Shown piece by piece: positions 42,377 through 51,813 of a DNA stretch of 64,000 bases. Positions within the stretch are counted from its first letter, which is position 1. Every line of letters starts with the position of its first letter. Where the stretch lies: NCBI GenBank assembly GCA_900208305.1, contig OAPG01000002.1, positions 1,674,001-1,738,000 of the forward strand, written 5' to 3'. The position numbers and the translations under genes are program-made. Under the pieces are notes generated by a model. It was not told where the DNA came from. It did no database searches and saw nothing but the letters and a program-made list of their open reading frames with translations. This DNA comes from Melanopsichium pennsylvanicum (lineage: Eukaryota; Basidiomycota; Ustilaginomycetes; Ustilaginales).

Positions 42377-45300
42377 ATGACCCCCAACGACTCAGCGACA
42401 AACAGCCTTTATTGCGAAGTCGAGCCTAGCAAGATACCTACAGAATCACCAGCAGCTTCGGGATCATCTTCACGATTGACTAAAATGGACAAAATCTCGA
42501 CCGCGATAGTATTCCCCTCTTCTTCCCACAGCTCCGTCGATACGTATGATGACGACGCTCGCCATGGCGTCAGCCGATCAAGTGGCTCTTCCTCAATAGC
42601 TTCGCCTGCGGTCTCGACACCGAGGGCGACATCGCCAGACCAGGCCTCGGCACTGCATTCTCGCAACAGGACGACAGCATTCGAATGCTCTTCTTGCGAC
42701 AGCTTGGGAAGTCCTGTCTCTCCTGCTTCGGAATCCACGGTTCCAGTCTGCATGGCTGGCCTCGCTCTTCAGGTGCAATCCGCTGTCTCTCGCAATGTCA
42801 CTGGGCCCCTAGTTCAGGTACTGACCGACGCGGAAGAAGCATCTGCTCTTCACCAGACAGGAGATGATATGCACAACGCTGATTTGCACGGTGCAGGAGC
42901 GAGCGGCTTGAGCTCTAGAACTGAACCTCTGCATCGACAAGGGTCTGGAAGCTCCGACTGTGTCACTGCACTCAGTTCGCCCGACCCGGCGTCACGAGAC
43001 GTCGCATCCCGCTCGCCACTGTCGGCCATGTTCAGCAGCACAAGCGAGGAGGCCATCGGCACAGCGCTCGGGTCAGCTAGTGCAGTCAATGACCTACAGT
43101 CATCTTCGTTGATTACTCCCAAATCCCAAGAGCGTGATAGCGGCAGCAGTGAGGGCAGTGGCACCGATTCTTCTGCTGCTCAAACTGACATCAGTCGCAC
43201 ACCTTCCACTTCGACCACAGGCTCGAGCCACGCAGGCAGTCTCGATACAGCCATCAGCTCCATCCCCTCGGGCACTGAGTTCGAGACGAATTACAAGTCG
43301 CACGTCGAGGAGCGTTCGGCAGATACCTTCCGCGTCGAGGTTGGAGAGTACGACTCGAGTGTGCCGCCAAGCCAAGCTTCTCCAGTCTCCTTGATCTCCG
43401 AAGGCGACGCTGCTTTTCTGGAATACCCCGGTCTAATCGAAGGAGGCGCAGTAGATAGCATCGCCGAAGCCAAGTTCACGACAGCCAAGATCCGTCGCTA
43501 CGCCGCTTTGCTCGAACTCGTCGACACTGAGCGCAACTACGCTGATGATCTCGCCACACTGGTTCTGGTCTTTTTTGACAACCTCTGTATGATGCCCTTT
43601 TTCAACGACCAGCCTGCTCGCCAGGCCCTCGTGATGAGGAACTCGGAAGATTTGCTGCGCACCCACCAAAAGCTCTCAGCTAAGCTTGAAGGTATACTGA
43701 TCGATCTCGGCCTTCGAAAGGCGGGTCAGCGCGGATTGATGGACGACAAGAAGACCGAGCTCGAGAAGGCTTTGAGCCCTCAAGCCGACGAGGCGGTCGT
43801 TCGCGCTGCCAAGCTCTTCAACCAGATGATGCCCCAGCTCCAGAGCTACAAGGCTTTCTGCTCTCGCCATGGCGAGGCTCTGGCGCTCATTCGCGAAGCT
43901 GAGAAGCGGCAAACTGACTGGGACGCATTCGAGAGGCACTGCGCCGACATCCTTAAGCTAACGCGGATGGCACCGAAGGGTGGCTCGCGACCAGCATCTG
44001 GCGCCAACACCCCTAGCGTGTGGAGCAACAGCCCCTCGTCCTACTTGACGCCCATGTCGCCCTCGGCCTCTTCGGCGCTTGCTTCCGGTTCCACGTCTAC
44101 CTTGACAGCCGGAACCAACTCTGGCCCTGGCAGCGCCGCAGCGACACCGAATCTCGGCCTTGGCTCGATGCGTCAGAATTCCTCCCGCCTGCTCTTTCGC
44201 GACTTTCTCATCAAGCCTATCCAGCGACTCTGTCTCTACCCACTCGTATTGCAGACACTGCAGAAGCACAGTTCGGCTATGGGTGACTCGGTTGAAGAGC
44301 TTGCCCTTGCCATCTCGCTTATGAGGGAGGTGGCTGACCAGGTTGACGAGGCCGGTAAGCGCCGCGAGTCTGAGCTTCGCGCCGATCTCATCTCATCTCG
44401 CATCGAGCCAAACCAAGGTGTCTCGCTCGGATTCATCAAGTCGCTCGGAGATTGCCAGCTGTCTGGTACTCTAGATGTCCTGCATCATCACCGGGTGTTG
44501 AACCCTCTCGTGGCTCCTTTGCGTTTCAAGTACTTTGGTGTCTTTGTCTATCACAGCTTCTTGCTCATGGTCAAGGTACGCAAGAATTCGACGTACGAAT
44601 GCCGACACTGGTTCCCGCTCTGGGCAGCGCGCCTTTCCAACGTCGAAGAGGAGAGAAACCTAATTCCTCACTCCTTCCGCCTCTCCGTGAAAGACCACCA
44701 CTTCGAGCTTGCTGCTTCCAACACCAAGGAGAGACAGCTATGGATCGACATGCTTTCGCTGGCCATCTCCCGCGCTACTTTCTCGCCTCCCGGCACTGAA
44801 GCAACATTCCCCTGCAGTCTCTACTTCGGTGACGCTGCCGATGGCGAGTCACTAGAGGCTTCGGAAGCTCAGACGCCTAACGCGAGTCGTCCTTCGGAGT
44901 TCCAGGGCTATTTCGATGCAGCCAAGGCCGGCACCGTTGATCCGCTGATGGAGTTCCTTGCTATGCACGCCGCTGGAGCAGCGCAGGCAACCGGCTCGAG
45001 CCAAAAGGGGCAACGCATTTCGTCGGGACCTTGGATGCCCACCGAGATTCTGCTGCGACATGCTTCATCCAATTCACGAGCAATAGTGGACCGCGGAATG
45101 GTGCTCTCCGACTCGGTCATCTCTGCCCGTATTGCCCGTGACGGAGGAGCCCTTTCGACCTTGTATGCAGCCTCCGGATCTGGCATCGGGTCAGCTGTGG
45201 GCTCTTCCCTCGGTTTGAGCCGTCTTGGTGCGAAGGAAACTTCGACTGTAAAGATCCAGCGCCGCAAGAGCTGTGCTGATGTGCTCGAGAATGCTGACGC

Positions 45301-46657
45301 CATTGAGGACCCAAACAACCTGGTCTTCACCGCCACTTTTGTGCAGCCCAGCTCGCGTTCACGCTCCTCGACGAGGGTGCAGCTGGATGATCGAGAGGGA
45401 TGGAAGTCATCTCTGCTCAAGAAGGCCAACAGGGTGCGCCCAGCTAGCATCTTTGCGCCGACCGGTCTAAGTATCAATACTGAGCTGGGCAGCCCAACTT
45501 GGACGCCGGGCTCGGTTTCCACACCCACTTCGCCTGTCACGGCCAGTCGCGATCTTCCTGTGCACGAGTTTGGCACCTTTGGTGTTGCTGGCTCTGTTCC
45601 TTTGAGCCCAATTTCGCGACCCACATCCACCGGACCAGGGCCAACTTTGCACTCGCTCACCTCGTCGCCCATCTCAGGGCCCAACTCAGCAGCCAATTCG
45701 ACCGTCAATCTGCGAAGTAATGTGCCGTCAATGCCGCCACGATCACGCCCCAGCCTATACGGCATGAAGGATTCTCTGACTATGACTTTCGGAAGGAGAA
45801 CGCGAACTCGTTCCGCGCAGGAAGGCTTCAGTGACAACCTCATTGCTGACTTTGGCGCTCTCTCAGCGCAGTCTCTGACGGCTCCTTCGCCATTGGCGAG
45901 CAACCTGAGCTTGCCACACGGAGAGGTGGTCGACAGCAGCTCGCAAAGACCCTCGATGGAGGATCTGCACGCCCAGCAACAGAAGGCTCGATCCGACGGT
46001 CGATCGCGCACCAACTCGATCTCGTCTGTCACCGGCTCCCTGCGTCGTGTGTTTACCACCGCTTCCCTTGCGCCTCTCAACCACAAACGCGCCCAGAGCG
46101 ATGCTGTCAAGTCGCTCGGCGGCTCTGCGCAGTCCGAAAGGCAGTTGGCACACGGGTTGCCGACGCCGCTGACTGAATCGGCACCTTCCGATGTAATGAC
46201 TGACATTCCGGAGGGCAACGAGTCTCCACGCAAGACTGGCTTCAATACCTTGCGCAGATCCAGGACGATGCTCAACTACTCGCGGAACTGGTTCCGCGCT
46301 TCTGCAGCTGCCAGCGAAGTTCAACGAGTCAACGCCGAGGCAGTCTCTCCTGTGCATGGTTTGCGAAGGCATCCGTCATCGATGACCACAACCACAGCTT
46401 CCTCGGCTGACGACTTCGATATCACAAGGGAAGCTCCTAAGCCGCTGCGTACTGGTAGCGCTCCTGTCACTCGCCAGACCCCCAAATACACCGAAGGTTT
46501 CAGGAGGGCATCGGACACCCAACTCACCACCATCTCTGAGCTGCACCGTGATACAACAGGTGGCATAGGAATGCGACGAGCATCCAGGGGTTTTAATCCG
46601 CTCAGGTTCCTCCAAAATAATCGACTCTCGCCCCTACCCTCGAGAACCGGTGCCTGA
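42377..46657 (+). CDS. Rho guanine-nucleotide exchange factor (DH-PH)
   Basis: A 1426-residue protein. The first 365 residues are Ser/Thr/Pro-rich and probably disordered. A Dbl-homology domain starts at about 371 (KIRRYAALLELVDTERNYAD), includes LFNQMMPQLQSYKAFCSRHG, and ends with the signature FRDFLIKPIQRLCLYPLVLQ. It is split by about 75 Ser/Gly-rich residues (about 530-604). A PH domain follows (about 696-798: SGTLDVLHHHRVL, FGVFVYHSFLLMV, FELAASNTKERQLWIDMLSL). The last 600 residues are Ser/Pro/Arg-rich with many possible phosphosites. Such proteins load Rho-family GTPases with GTP to control polarity and the actin cytoskeleton. No CH, FYVE, BAR or PB1 domain is seen, so it is not an obvious Cdc24 or Don1 equivalent. 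The target GTPase cannot be told. The ATG at 42377 is chosen. Confidence 0.9.
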   Translation: MTPNDSATNSLYCEVEPSKIPTESPAASGSSSRLTKMDKISTAIVFPSSSHSSVDTYDDDARHGVSRSSGSSSIASPAVSTPRATSPDQASALHSRNRTTAFECSSCDSLGSPVSPASESTVPVCMAGLALQVQSAVSRNVTGPLVQVLTDAEEASALHQTGDDMHNADLHGAGASGLSSRTEPLHRQGSGSSDCVTALSSPDPASRDVASRSPLSAMFSSTSEEAIGTALGSASAVNDLQSSSLITPKSQERDSGSSEGSGTDSSAAQTDISRTPSTSTTGSSHAGSLDTAISSIPSGTEFETNYKSHVEERSADTFRVEVGEYDSSVPPSQASPVSLISEGDAAFLEYPGLIEGGAVDSIAEAKFTTAKIRRYAALLELVDTERNYADDLATLVLVFFDNLCMMPFFNDQPARQALVMRNSEDLLRTHQKLSAKLEGILIDLGLRKAGQRGLMDDKKTELEKALSPQADEAVVRAAKLFNQMMPQLQSYKAFCSRHGEALALIREAEKRQTDWDAFERHCADILKLTRMAPKGGSRPASGANTPSVWSNSPSSYLTPMSPSASSALASGSTSTLTAGTNSGPGSAAATPNLGLGSMRQNSSRLLFRDFLIKPIQRLCLYPLVLQTLQKHSSAMGDSVEELALAISLMREVADQVDEAGKRRESELRADLISSRIEPNQGVSLGFIKSLGDCQLSGTLDVLHHHRVLNPLVAPLRFKYFGVFVYHSFLLMVKVRKNSTYECRHWFPLWAARLSNVEEERNLIPHSFRLSVKDHHFELAASNTKERQLWIDMLSLAISRATFSPPGTEATFPCSLYFGDAADGESLEASEAQTPNASRPSEFQGYFDAAKAGTVDPLMEFLAMHAAGAAQATGSSQKGQRISSGPWMPTEILLRHASSNSRAIVDRGMVLSDSVISARIARDGGALSTLYAASGSGIGSAVGSSLGLSRLGAKETSTVKIQRRKSCADVLENADAIEDPNNLVFTATFVQPSSRSRSSTRVQLDDREGWKSSLLKKANRVRPASIFAPTGLSINTELGSPTWTPGSVSTPTSPVTASRDLPVHEFGTFGVAGSVPLSPISRPTSTGPGPTLHSLTSSPISGPNSAANSTVNLRSNVPSMPPRSRPSLYGMKDSLTMTFGRRTRTRSAQEGFSDNLIADFGALSAQSLTAPSPLASNLSLPHGEVVDSSSQRPSMEDLHAQQQKARSDGRSRTNSISSVTGSLRRVFTTASLAPLNHKRAQSDAVKSLGGSAQSERQLAHGLPTPLTESAPSDVMTDIPEGNESPRKTGFNTLRRSRTMLNYSRNWFRASAAASEVQRVNAEAVSPVHGLRRHPSSMTTTTASSADDFDITREAPKPLRTGSAPVTRQTPKYTEGFRRASDTQLTTISELHRDTTGGIGMRRASRGFNPLRFLQNNRLSPLPSRTGA

Positions 46658-47365
46658 GACCATCCATCGCTATCGTAGCGAATCTATACCTAGCATTGTA
46701 TCGCTCTTTTCAGCACATTTGTATTTCTGCTCAATCATTCTCTAGCCATATAATGGCACTAATTGCATTTCTTGATCCGCTTTGAGCTCATTATTATTGT
46801 GTTTTGCGAAATATGACTGCGACGATGAAGTGTGAAATTGTGATGGGCGTAAGAAGCTGCTCGTGATGAATGGAACGGAACAGAGGCGTGATTCATGTCA
46901 GCGAAAAACAGTTGGATCAAGACGCTGATCAAGACGCGGAACTCGGCGGCTTCTTACAGTATCTTCTTCTCCACATCATGCGAGTTCATTAAACTTTTCT
47001 TGTTTGATCATCAAAGAGTCCTTTCACTCACACACCCAGCAACAAGCATCAAACATCCAGGGAAGCCTAAGCGGTACCAAAGCACGGATTTGACCAGACT
47101 CGAATCAGACTTTGGCTACACACTTCCGGCTCGACGAGTAGCGTCAAGCACCGACTTCTTGCACTGTCACTTGGTGTTGCTCGCAAAGAGACCGTCATAA
47201 TCTGACACACGTTCATCGGCCGGTCGACAGCATGCAGTATCTATGATCGCCAACTGCATCATTTCCATAGTCTGATTGCCCCCAAATTGTACTGCTCAAC
47301 ACGCTCCAGCTCAGGAAGATTGCCCGTCGATCCAGCCGTCCCATCCCAAAGCAAGTCTATCCAAG
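46658..47365. other. Intergenic region between RhoGEF and IMP1
   Basis: About 0.7 kb. AT-rich terminator-like sequence lies at 46690-46810. No gene seen. Confidence 0.35.
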
Positions 47366-48331
47366 ATGTTTCGACTAGGGGGCTTCAACCGCCGGCCATG
47401 GATCACGAACGCAGCCTACACAGGCGCCATAACAATACAAATAGCATGTACAGTCCATCTAATCAACGAGCATGTGTTGGAAGTGCGCAATTCCACCGGA
47501 GCCTCTATGCTGCCCACTTTGGCACCGGAAGGCGATTTTCTTCTCCAATTGCGGTTGCCTTTCACTCGCTTCCTTGACTCGATAGCAACCACTTTCGCAC
47601 GCCTTTCGCCGGTGGAAGATGGATCGAAGCATCCCTACTACAATAGAGGAAGAAAGAATATTGGCGGGGGTGGATTCAGCAAGAGTGACCAGGCGCAGGG
47701 GACAGGATTGAAGATAGGGGATCTGGTCGTGGCGTTGAGCCCCTTCGATCCCAGTAGGTCCGTTTGTAAGCGAGTAATTGGCTTGCCAGGGGACACTGTA
47801 TGCTTGGATCCCAGAATGCGCCCTCTACCCGAGCATGCTTGGCGTGGTCGGAAGGCGCTAGAGCAACCGCAAGCAAAGAGGGGAGTTAACGCTGAGGATG
47901 CTGGGGGAGATGAATTAGGAGGGAAGCTGGTAAAGTTTGAGGATCTGCTCGCAAGCCTCGGCGCAACCAAATCTTCAGCCGCAAGTCCATCCTTTGAGAA
48001 AAACATTTTGGTTGACGGCGAAGTCGACCTTTTGAAAAGCATGGACACGGACCCTCACCTAACGCCAGACACATCCGAAGCAGACACAATCGCACACAAT
48101 ACAGCAGCAGCATCCGAAATCACCCAACACACCTACATCCGAAGCAAAGGAGACGTGCAATACGTAACGGTACCACTAGGTCACGTCTGGCTAGCAGGGG
48201 ACAACATGGGCAATTCTACCGACAGCAGACATTACGGACCTGTGCCATTGGGAATGGTAAGGGGCAAAGTTCTGGCTCGGGTCTGGCCTAGTCCACGGTG
48301 GTTGACAAACAAATTGACTTTCGTTGATTGA
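47366..48331 (+). CDS. IMP1: Mitochondrial inner membrane protease subunit 1
   Basis: A 321-residue member of the type I signal peptidase family (S26). The catalytic dyad is S47 in GASMLPT and K135 in CKRVIGLPGD. Box E is PLGHVWLAGDNMGNSTDSRH followed by YGP. A membrane anchor lies at about 16-34. The enzyme cleaves sorting peptides of proteins delivered to the intermembrane space. Yeast Imp1 has about 190 residues; the extra length here comes from a segment at about 72-112 and a larger acidic, low-complexity insertion at about 150-275 between the Lys box and box E. The frame extends upstream without an ATG; MFRLGGFNRR at 47366 is the first ATG. Imp1 rather than Imp2 is judged from the overall motif pattern only. 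Confidence 0.87.
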   Translation: MFRLGGFNRRPWITNAAYTGAITIQIACTVHLINEHVLEVRNSTGASMLPTLAPEGDFLLQLRLPFTRFLDSIATTFARLSPVEDGSKHPYYNRGRKNIGGGGFSKSDQAQGTGLKIGDLVVALSPFDPSRSVCKRVIGLPGDTVCLDPRMRPLPEHAWRGRKALEQPQAKRGVNAEDAGGDELGGKLVKFEDLLASLGATKSSAASPSFEKNILVDGEVDLLKSMDTDPHLTPDTSEADTIAHNTAAASEITQHTYIRSKGDVQYVTVPLGHVWLAGDNMGNSTDSRHYGPVPLGMVRGKVLARVWPSPRWLTNKLTFVD

Positions 48332-48558
48332 AGATTCACGGTCGTCGGAGATCAATCAAAACCTTCCTAGGGTGTCACGCACATGTGTGTGCCAAGTGTT
48401 CGCGGAATGGGTATCTGCAATATGCATGACTCATGAGACGGGTGCGCAGAGAGAGAATTGAAGTTGATAAAGTACAGGGTATATATGAGGGATATGTTAC
48501 ATAACACTGACGATACTTGCATGAACCTAAGATCAATGGTGTGAAAGTGGGCCTTGAG

Positions 48559-49605
48559 TTAGTGCCATCCGCACCTCTTGCGAAGAGCCACACTCCACTG
48601 GTGGCGCTGCCAATCCAAGATGATGGGGACAATATCTTGAAGTCCGAATTGGGGCCAGAACTTGTCGACAAAGTGCATGTGAGTGTTCTCCGTGCATTGC
48701 CAGAGCATAAAATCGCTCAATCGAGAGACTCCCGAGGTTCGGACGAGGATGTCTAGTGGTGGAGAGTGTGCCAACTGCATGTGCTCCGAAAGATCTTCTG
48801 GGGAAGTATTGTAATCTATGGATTTGAGTATGTGGTCGAGCGAGGCTTGGGTGTCTCCCTCTGCGATTCGTTGTGCTTTCTCCGCTACAGCAGCCTTCTC
48901 TATGTCTCTCAGCTTGCGATCAAGACAAGCCCTGGCTGCGCCCGCAATCTCATCCCTACTCGAGTAAGGCATACAGATGTTCAAAATCGCCTTGGAGTTG
49001 TCCTTTGTCATACTCTCGACTCTCTCCACAGCCTCTCTGACGTCCTCGGGTAGCAGCTCTTTCCTTCCCACCACCCGAATCCGAACACTGTATCGGGCAA
49101 TGAGCTCCCCATGACCCGCCAACTCAATCAAACGTGTCTTGGCGATCTCCATCAATGCTTTGACCTCGCTCTCACTTCGGCCGAAGTTGTCGATTGCAAA
49201 AGCGTACACTGTGACCGTTGAAAGACCACCAAGATTGAGACAGACCTCAAGAACGGACTTGAGAGTGGCGAAACCGGTCAAGTGACCTTGGGCTACGGTG
49301 TGGTGTGACGTTCGAGCCCAACGGCGGTTGCCGTCCATTACGAAGGCTATGTGTCGAGGAATAGGGCCAAGGCTGAGAGTGTGTAGCAGAAGTTGTTGGA
49401 GTGACGGGACAGGAAGGAGGGACAGAAGAGAAAGCGGAGACAAGGCTGCTTGTTTCAGAATTTGGGTTTTGGTGGGCATGCTCGAAGTACTGGTTTGTGG
49501 TTGTGACTGCGCTCGCGACTTCGCCTCGTGAGTGCTTGGTTTGGACGATCGTGACTGTGCAATGTCGGCGATTCCGACGCTTGGTGCGGAATCTGCCAGC
49601 GGCAT
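48559..49605 (-). CDS. RER2: cis-Prenyltransferase (dehydrodolichyl diphosphate synthase)
   Basis: A 348-residue member of the UPP synthase family, which adds isopentenyl units to farnesyl diphosphate to build the dolichol backbone used in protein glycosylation. The substrate site is HIAFVMDGNRRWAR (85-98, catalytic D91). Other conserved boxes are GHLTGFATLKSVLEVCLNLG, VTVYAFAIDNFGRSESEV, LNICMPYSSRDEI and the C-terminal ILVRTSGVSRLSDFMLWQC with FVDKFWPQF. The first 80 residues are variable with a hydrophobic stretch (LSLLSLLPVPSLQQLLLHTL) that may associate with the ER membrane. M43 is an alternative start. It lacks obvious Nus1/NgBR-type loss of the active site, so it should be the catalytic subunit. 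The gene is convergent with IMP1, 227 bp apart. Confidence 0.92.
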   Translation of the reverse strand: MPLADSAPSVGIADIAQSRSSKPSTHEAKSRAQSQPQTSTSSMPTKTQILKQAALSPLSLLSLLPVPSLQQLLLHTLSLGPIPRHIAFVMDGNRRWARTSHHTVAQGHLTGFATLKSVLEVCLNLGGLSTVTVYAFAIDNFGRSESEVKALMEIAKTRLIELAGHGELIARYSVRIRVVGRKELLPEDVREAVERVESMTKDNSKAILNICMPYSSRDEIAGAARACLDRKLRDIEKAAVAEKAQRIAEGDTQASLDHILKSIDYNTSPEDLSEHMQLAHSPPLDILVRTSGVSRLSDFMLWQCTENTHMHFVDKFWPQFGLQDIVPIILDWQRHQWSVALRKRCGWH

Positions 49606-50043
49606 GACGTGTGTTGAAGAGCACAGTGCTCAATGTCGAGGAATAAATAATGCGAGGTGGAAGGAGTTTGTATCACAAAGTCGGAAAGCGCGATTAGGTC
49701 GCAGTTCTTGCCAAAAAGATGAACCGCAACCGAACTCTGATGTTGCAATTTCCCAGAATCTTCCTATTTGCAGACAAAATCGGCATCGGGAGAAGAATGT
49801 ATGCAGCGAGAATCTGTGAATACAACAAATCTTGTACTGCTTGCCGCCTTCTCTACACTTTAACGCGGTTGGGCCATCACGTTGGCCAGCTTTTCCACCT
49901 CACCTTGCTTCGTCACCATCGTCGACGGCGTTCACAGGTCCACGCCCAACTCAGCTCACTGAACAACATCATTCAGCTTCAACAACAGTCAAGGTCGGAA
50001 TCGATTCATAGCAGCAGCTACACTCGAGTTGGCGTGTCTCAAG
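49606..50043. promoter_or_regulatory. Divergent upstream region
   Basis: About 0.44 kb between the starts of the prenyltransferase gene (-) and the acidic trafficking-protein gene (+). Both promoters must fit here. No recognised motif was found. Confidence 0.35.
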
Positions 50044-51813
50044 ATGGATTCAGATCCGTTCGCAGTATGGGATGATCCCACACCAACACCTGCACCAGCA
50101 TCTTTCATTTCTGCCTCAAAAGATTCCAAGAGCGCTAAAGAAGAAGAAGACGTGCGCCTATCACTAGAATATGAAGACGACGATCCGGGATGGGGTGCTG
50201 CGTTAGCGTCAACAAGCAGGGCGAACAGCCCAGAAAAGTCAAGAAAGGCAGCTTCAACCACTGCGCATGTCACCCCAATCGCAGGAACCACGGTTCTGGA
50301 CGAGACAGAGATGGCTGTTTCGTCATTAAATGAACGGCGTCAAGAATTGCATACACCAGCGTCAGCTCTGGACGAGACTCCTGCAACCGGTGCTGCGAAA
50401 CAGGCCACAGCCACGGCTGAGAAGACTGTACCAGAGGAGTCATCGACAGAGAGTGATGCGACACTCCAGTTTGCAACGGAAGATGGAGATGATGACGAGG
50501 TCACTTTCAAAGATTCGCGAAATGGGCAAATCGGGCAGAATGAGGTCAGTCTCACACCAGAGCTTACAGAAGAGGCTGTTATCACCGCCCCGACAGAAGA
50601 AGATGACGGCTTTGATGACTTTGGCGAGCCGTCCGGAGCGGCCAGTGCTGGAGCAGATCATGATGACTTCGGCGACTTTGATAACTTCGAGACGGGTGAC
50701 GCGCAGGACGATGACGACTTCGACGACGGCGGGTTTGACGAGCCAGCCGCAGTGACAGAACAGAGATCAGCAGCACCGCTAACGGCGACACCAGTACCAA
50801 CACGATCTTGGGCTCCACTTGATGTCACACCAAGGTCAAATCGGCTCCAACTCGCAGACTCGGTCAACGCGTTGCTCCCACTCTCAGTCGCGGCAGAGAA
50901 GGAGCTTCTAAACGTACCACTGCGTCAGGTGGAAGGCCTTTCGCAAGTGCTGGTGAGCGGAGAGTCGCGTCAGCTGTTGGCGGATCTTTCCACGTTCCCC
51001 TCGGTAAGACCTATTGATTGGGTACGCAGCAAGACCCGTCGTGACTACCTCATCTCGATGGGTGTACCTGTCAATCTTGACGAGATTCACTCAAGCTTTG
51101 CTACGGGATCGGCTGGCTCGAGGCAATTGCCGCCGCTGCAGCTCAAGTATGATTCATCCGCCCAACGTACATCTGGGTCGCTTGATGTAAACGGCAGCAG
51201 TCTCCAAAGGAGCTCGAGTCTCAATGTTGCTGGGACATGTTCGGGACAAACAGCGGCAGCGCAACGATCAGCATCGACCTCAAACAGCCCGAGAAACGGA
51301 AGTCAAAGTCCGGCACTTGGCTCAAGTGCGAATCGCGAGCGAATCGCTGAACGCCGCATGCAAGAGCTCGGTCTAGGACCCGCACCTCAAGTGGACCTAC
51401 GACGAGCCGAAGAACTTGTCAACAAGACAGAGGACCAACTAACTCTACTTTCTCTGCCTGCACTCAAGTCGATATTGAGAGAGTTCAACACGCTAACGAC
51501 GTCTACGTCGAGTTTGCTGACGCACCACCTGACGCTAAGGGAGAGCTATCAAGCGGACTCGGAGATGTATAATTCGATGATCAAGGATCTTGTCACAGGC
51601 GCAGCGAGCAGATTCAGCGGTAGCGGTGGTGGAAGCAACTCGGTGGCTGGTGGGAGGGGGGATAGCAGAAGATCGACGACGATGGGTACGAGTGTATCGA
51701 GCTCGGGAAAAGCGAGGGTGAGTAGCTTACCAGCAGGGTCGGCAGCCATGAGCGGGGCAAGGTCGATGAGTCCGTCGTTGAGAGGTGGAGCTGGGTCGAG
51801 TCCGAGACGGTGA
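50044..51813 (+). CDS. Probable AP-1/clathrin accessory protein (aftiphilin/Laa2-like)
   Basis: A 589-residue protein. Its N-terminal half is acidic and contains repeated acidic-phenylalanine motifs, GFDDFGEP (about 189-196) and DDFGDFDNF (207-215), then DDDDFDDGGFDEP. DFGDF-type motifs are known ligands of the gamma-adaptin and GGA ear domains. A more ordered region at about 270-355 reads LADSVNALLPLSVAAEKELL and RPIDWVRSKTRRDYLISMGV followed by PVNLDEI; I associate this with a fungal family that includes yeast Laa2, but from memory and without a search. A helical segment follows (about 435-520), then a Gly/Ser/Arg-rich tail. A role in clathrin/AP-1 transport at the trans-Golgi is inferred. 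The first ATG in frame is at 50044. Confidence 0.7.
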   Translation: MDSDPFAVWDDPTPTPAPASFISASKDSKSAKEEEDVRLSLEYEDDDPGWGAALASTSRANSPEKSRKAASTTAHVTPIAGTTVLDETEMAVSSLNERRQELHTPASALDETPATGAAKQATATAEKTVPEESSTESDATLQFATEDGDDDEVTFKDSRNGQIGQNEVSLTPELTEEAVITAPTEEDDGFDDFGEPSGAASAGADHDDFGDFDNFETGDAQDDDDFDDGGFDEPAAVTEQRSAAPLTATPVPTRSWAPLDVTPRSNRLQLADSVNALLPLSVAAEKELLNVPLRQVEGLSQVLVSGESRQLLADLSTFPSVRPIDWVRSKTRRDYLISMGVPVNLDEIHSSFATGSAGSRQLPPLQLKYDSSAQRTSGSLDVNGSSLQRSSSLNVAGTCSGQTAAAQRSASTSNSPRNGSQSPALGSSANRERIAERRMQELGLGPAPQVDLRRAEELVNKTEDQLTLLSLPALKSILREFNTLTTSTSSLLTHHLTLRESYQADSEMYNSMIKDLVTGAASRFSGSGGGSNSVAGGRGDSRRSTTMGTSVSSSGKARVSSLPAGSAAMSGARSMSPSLRGGAGSSPRR

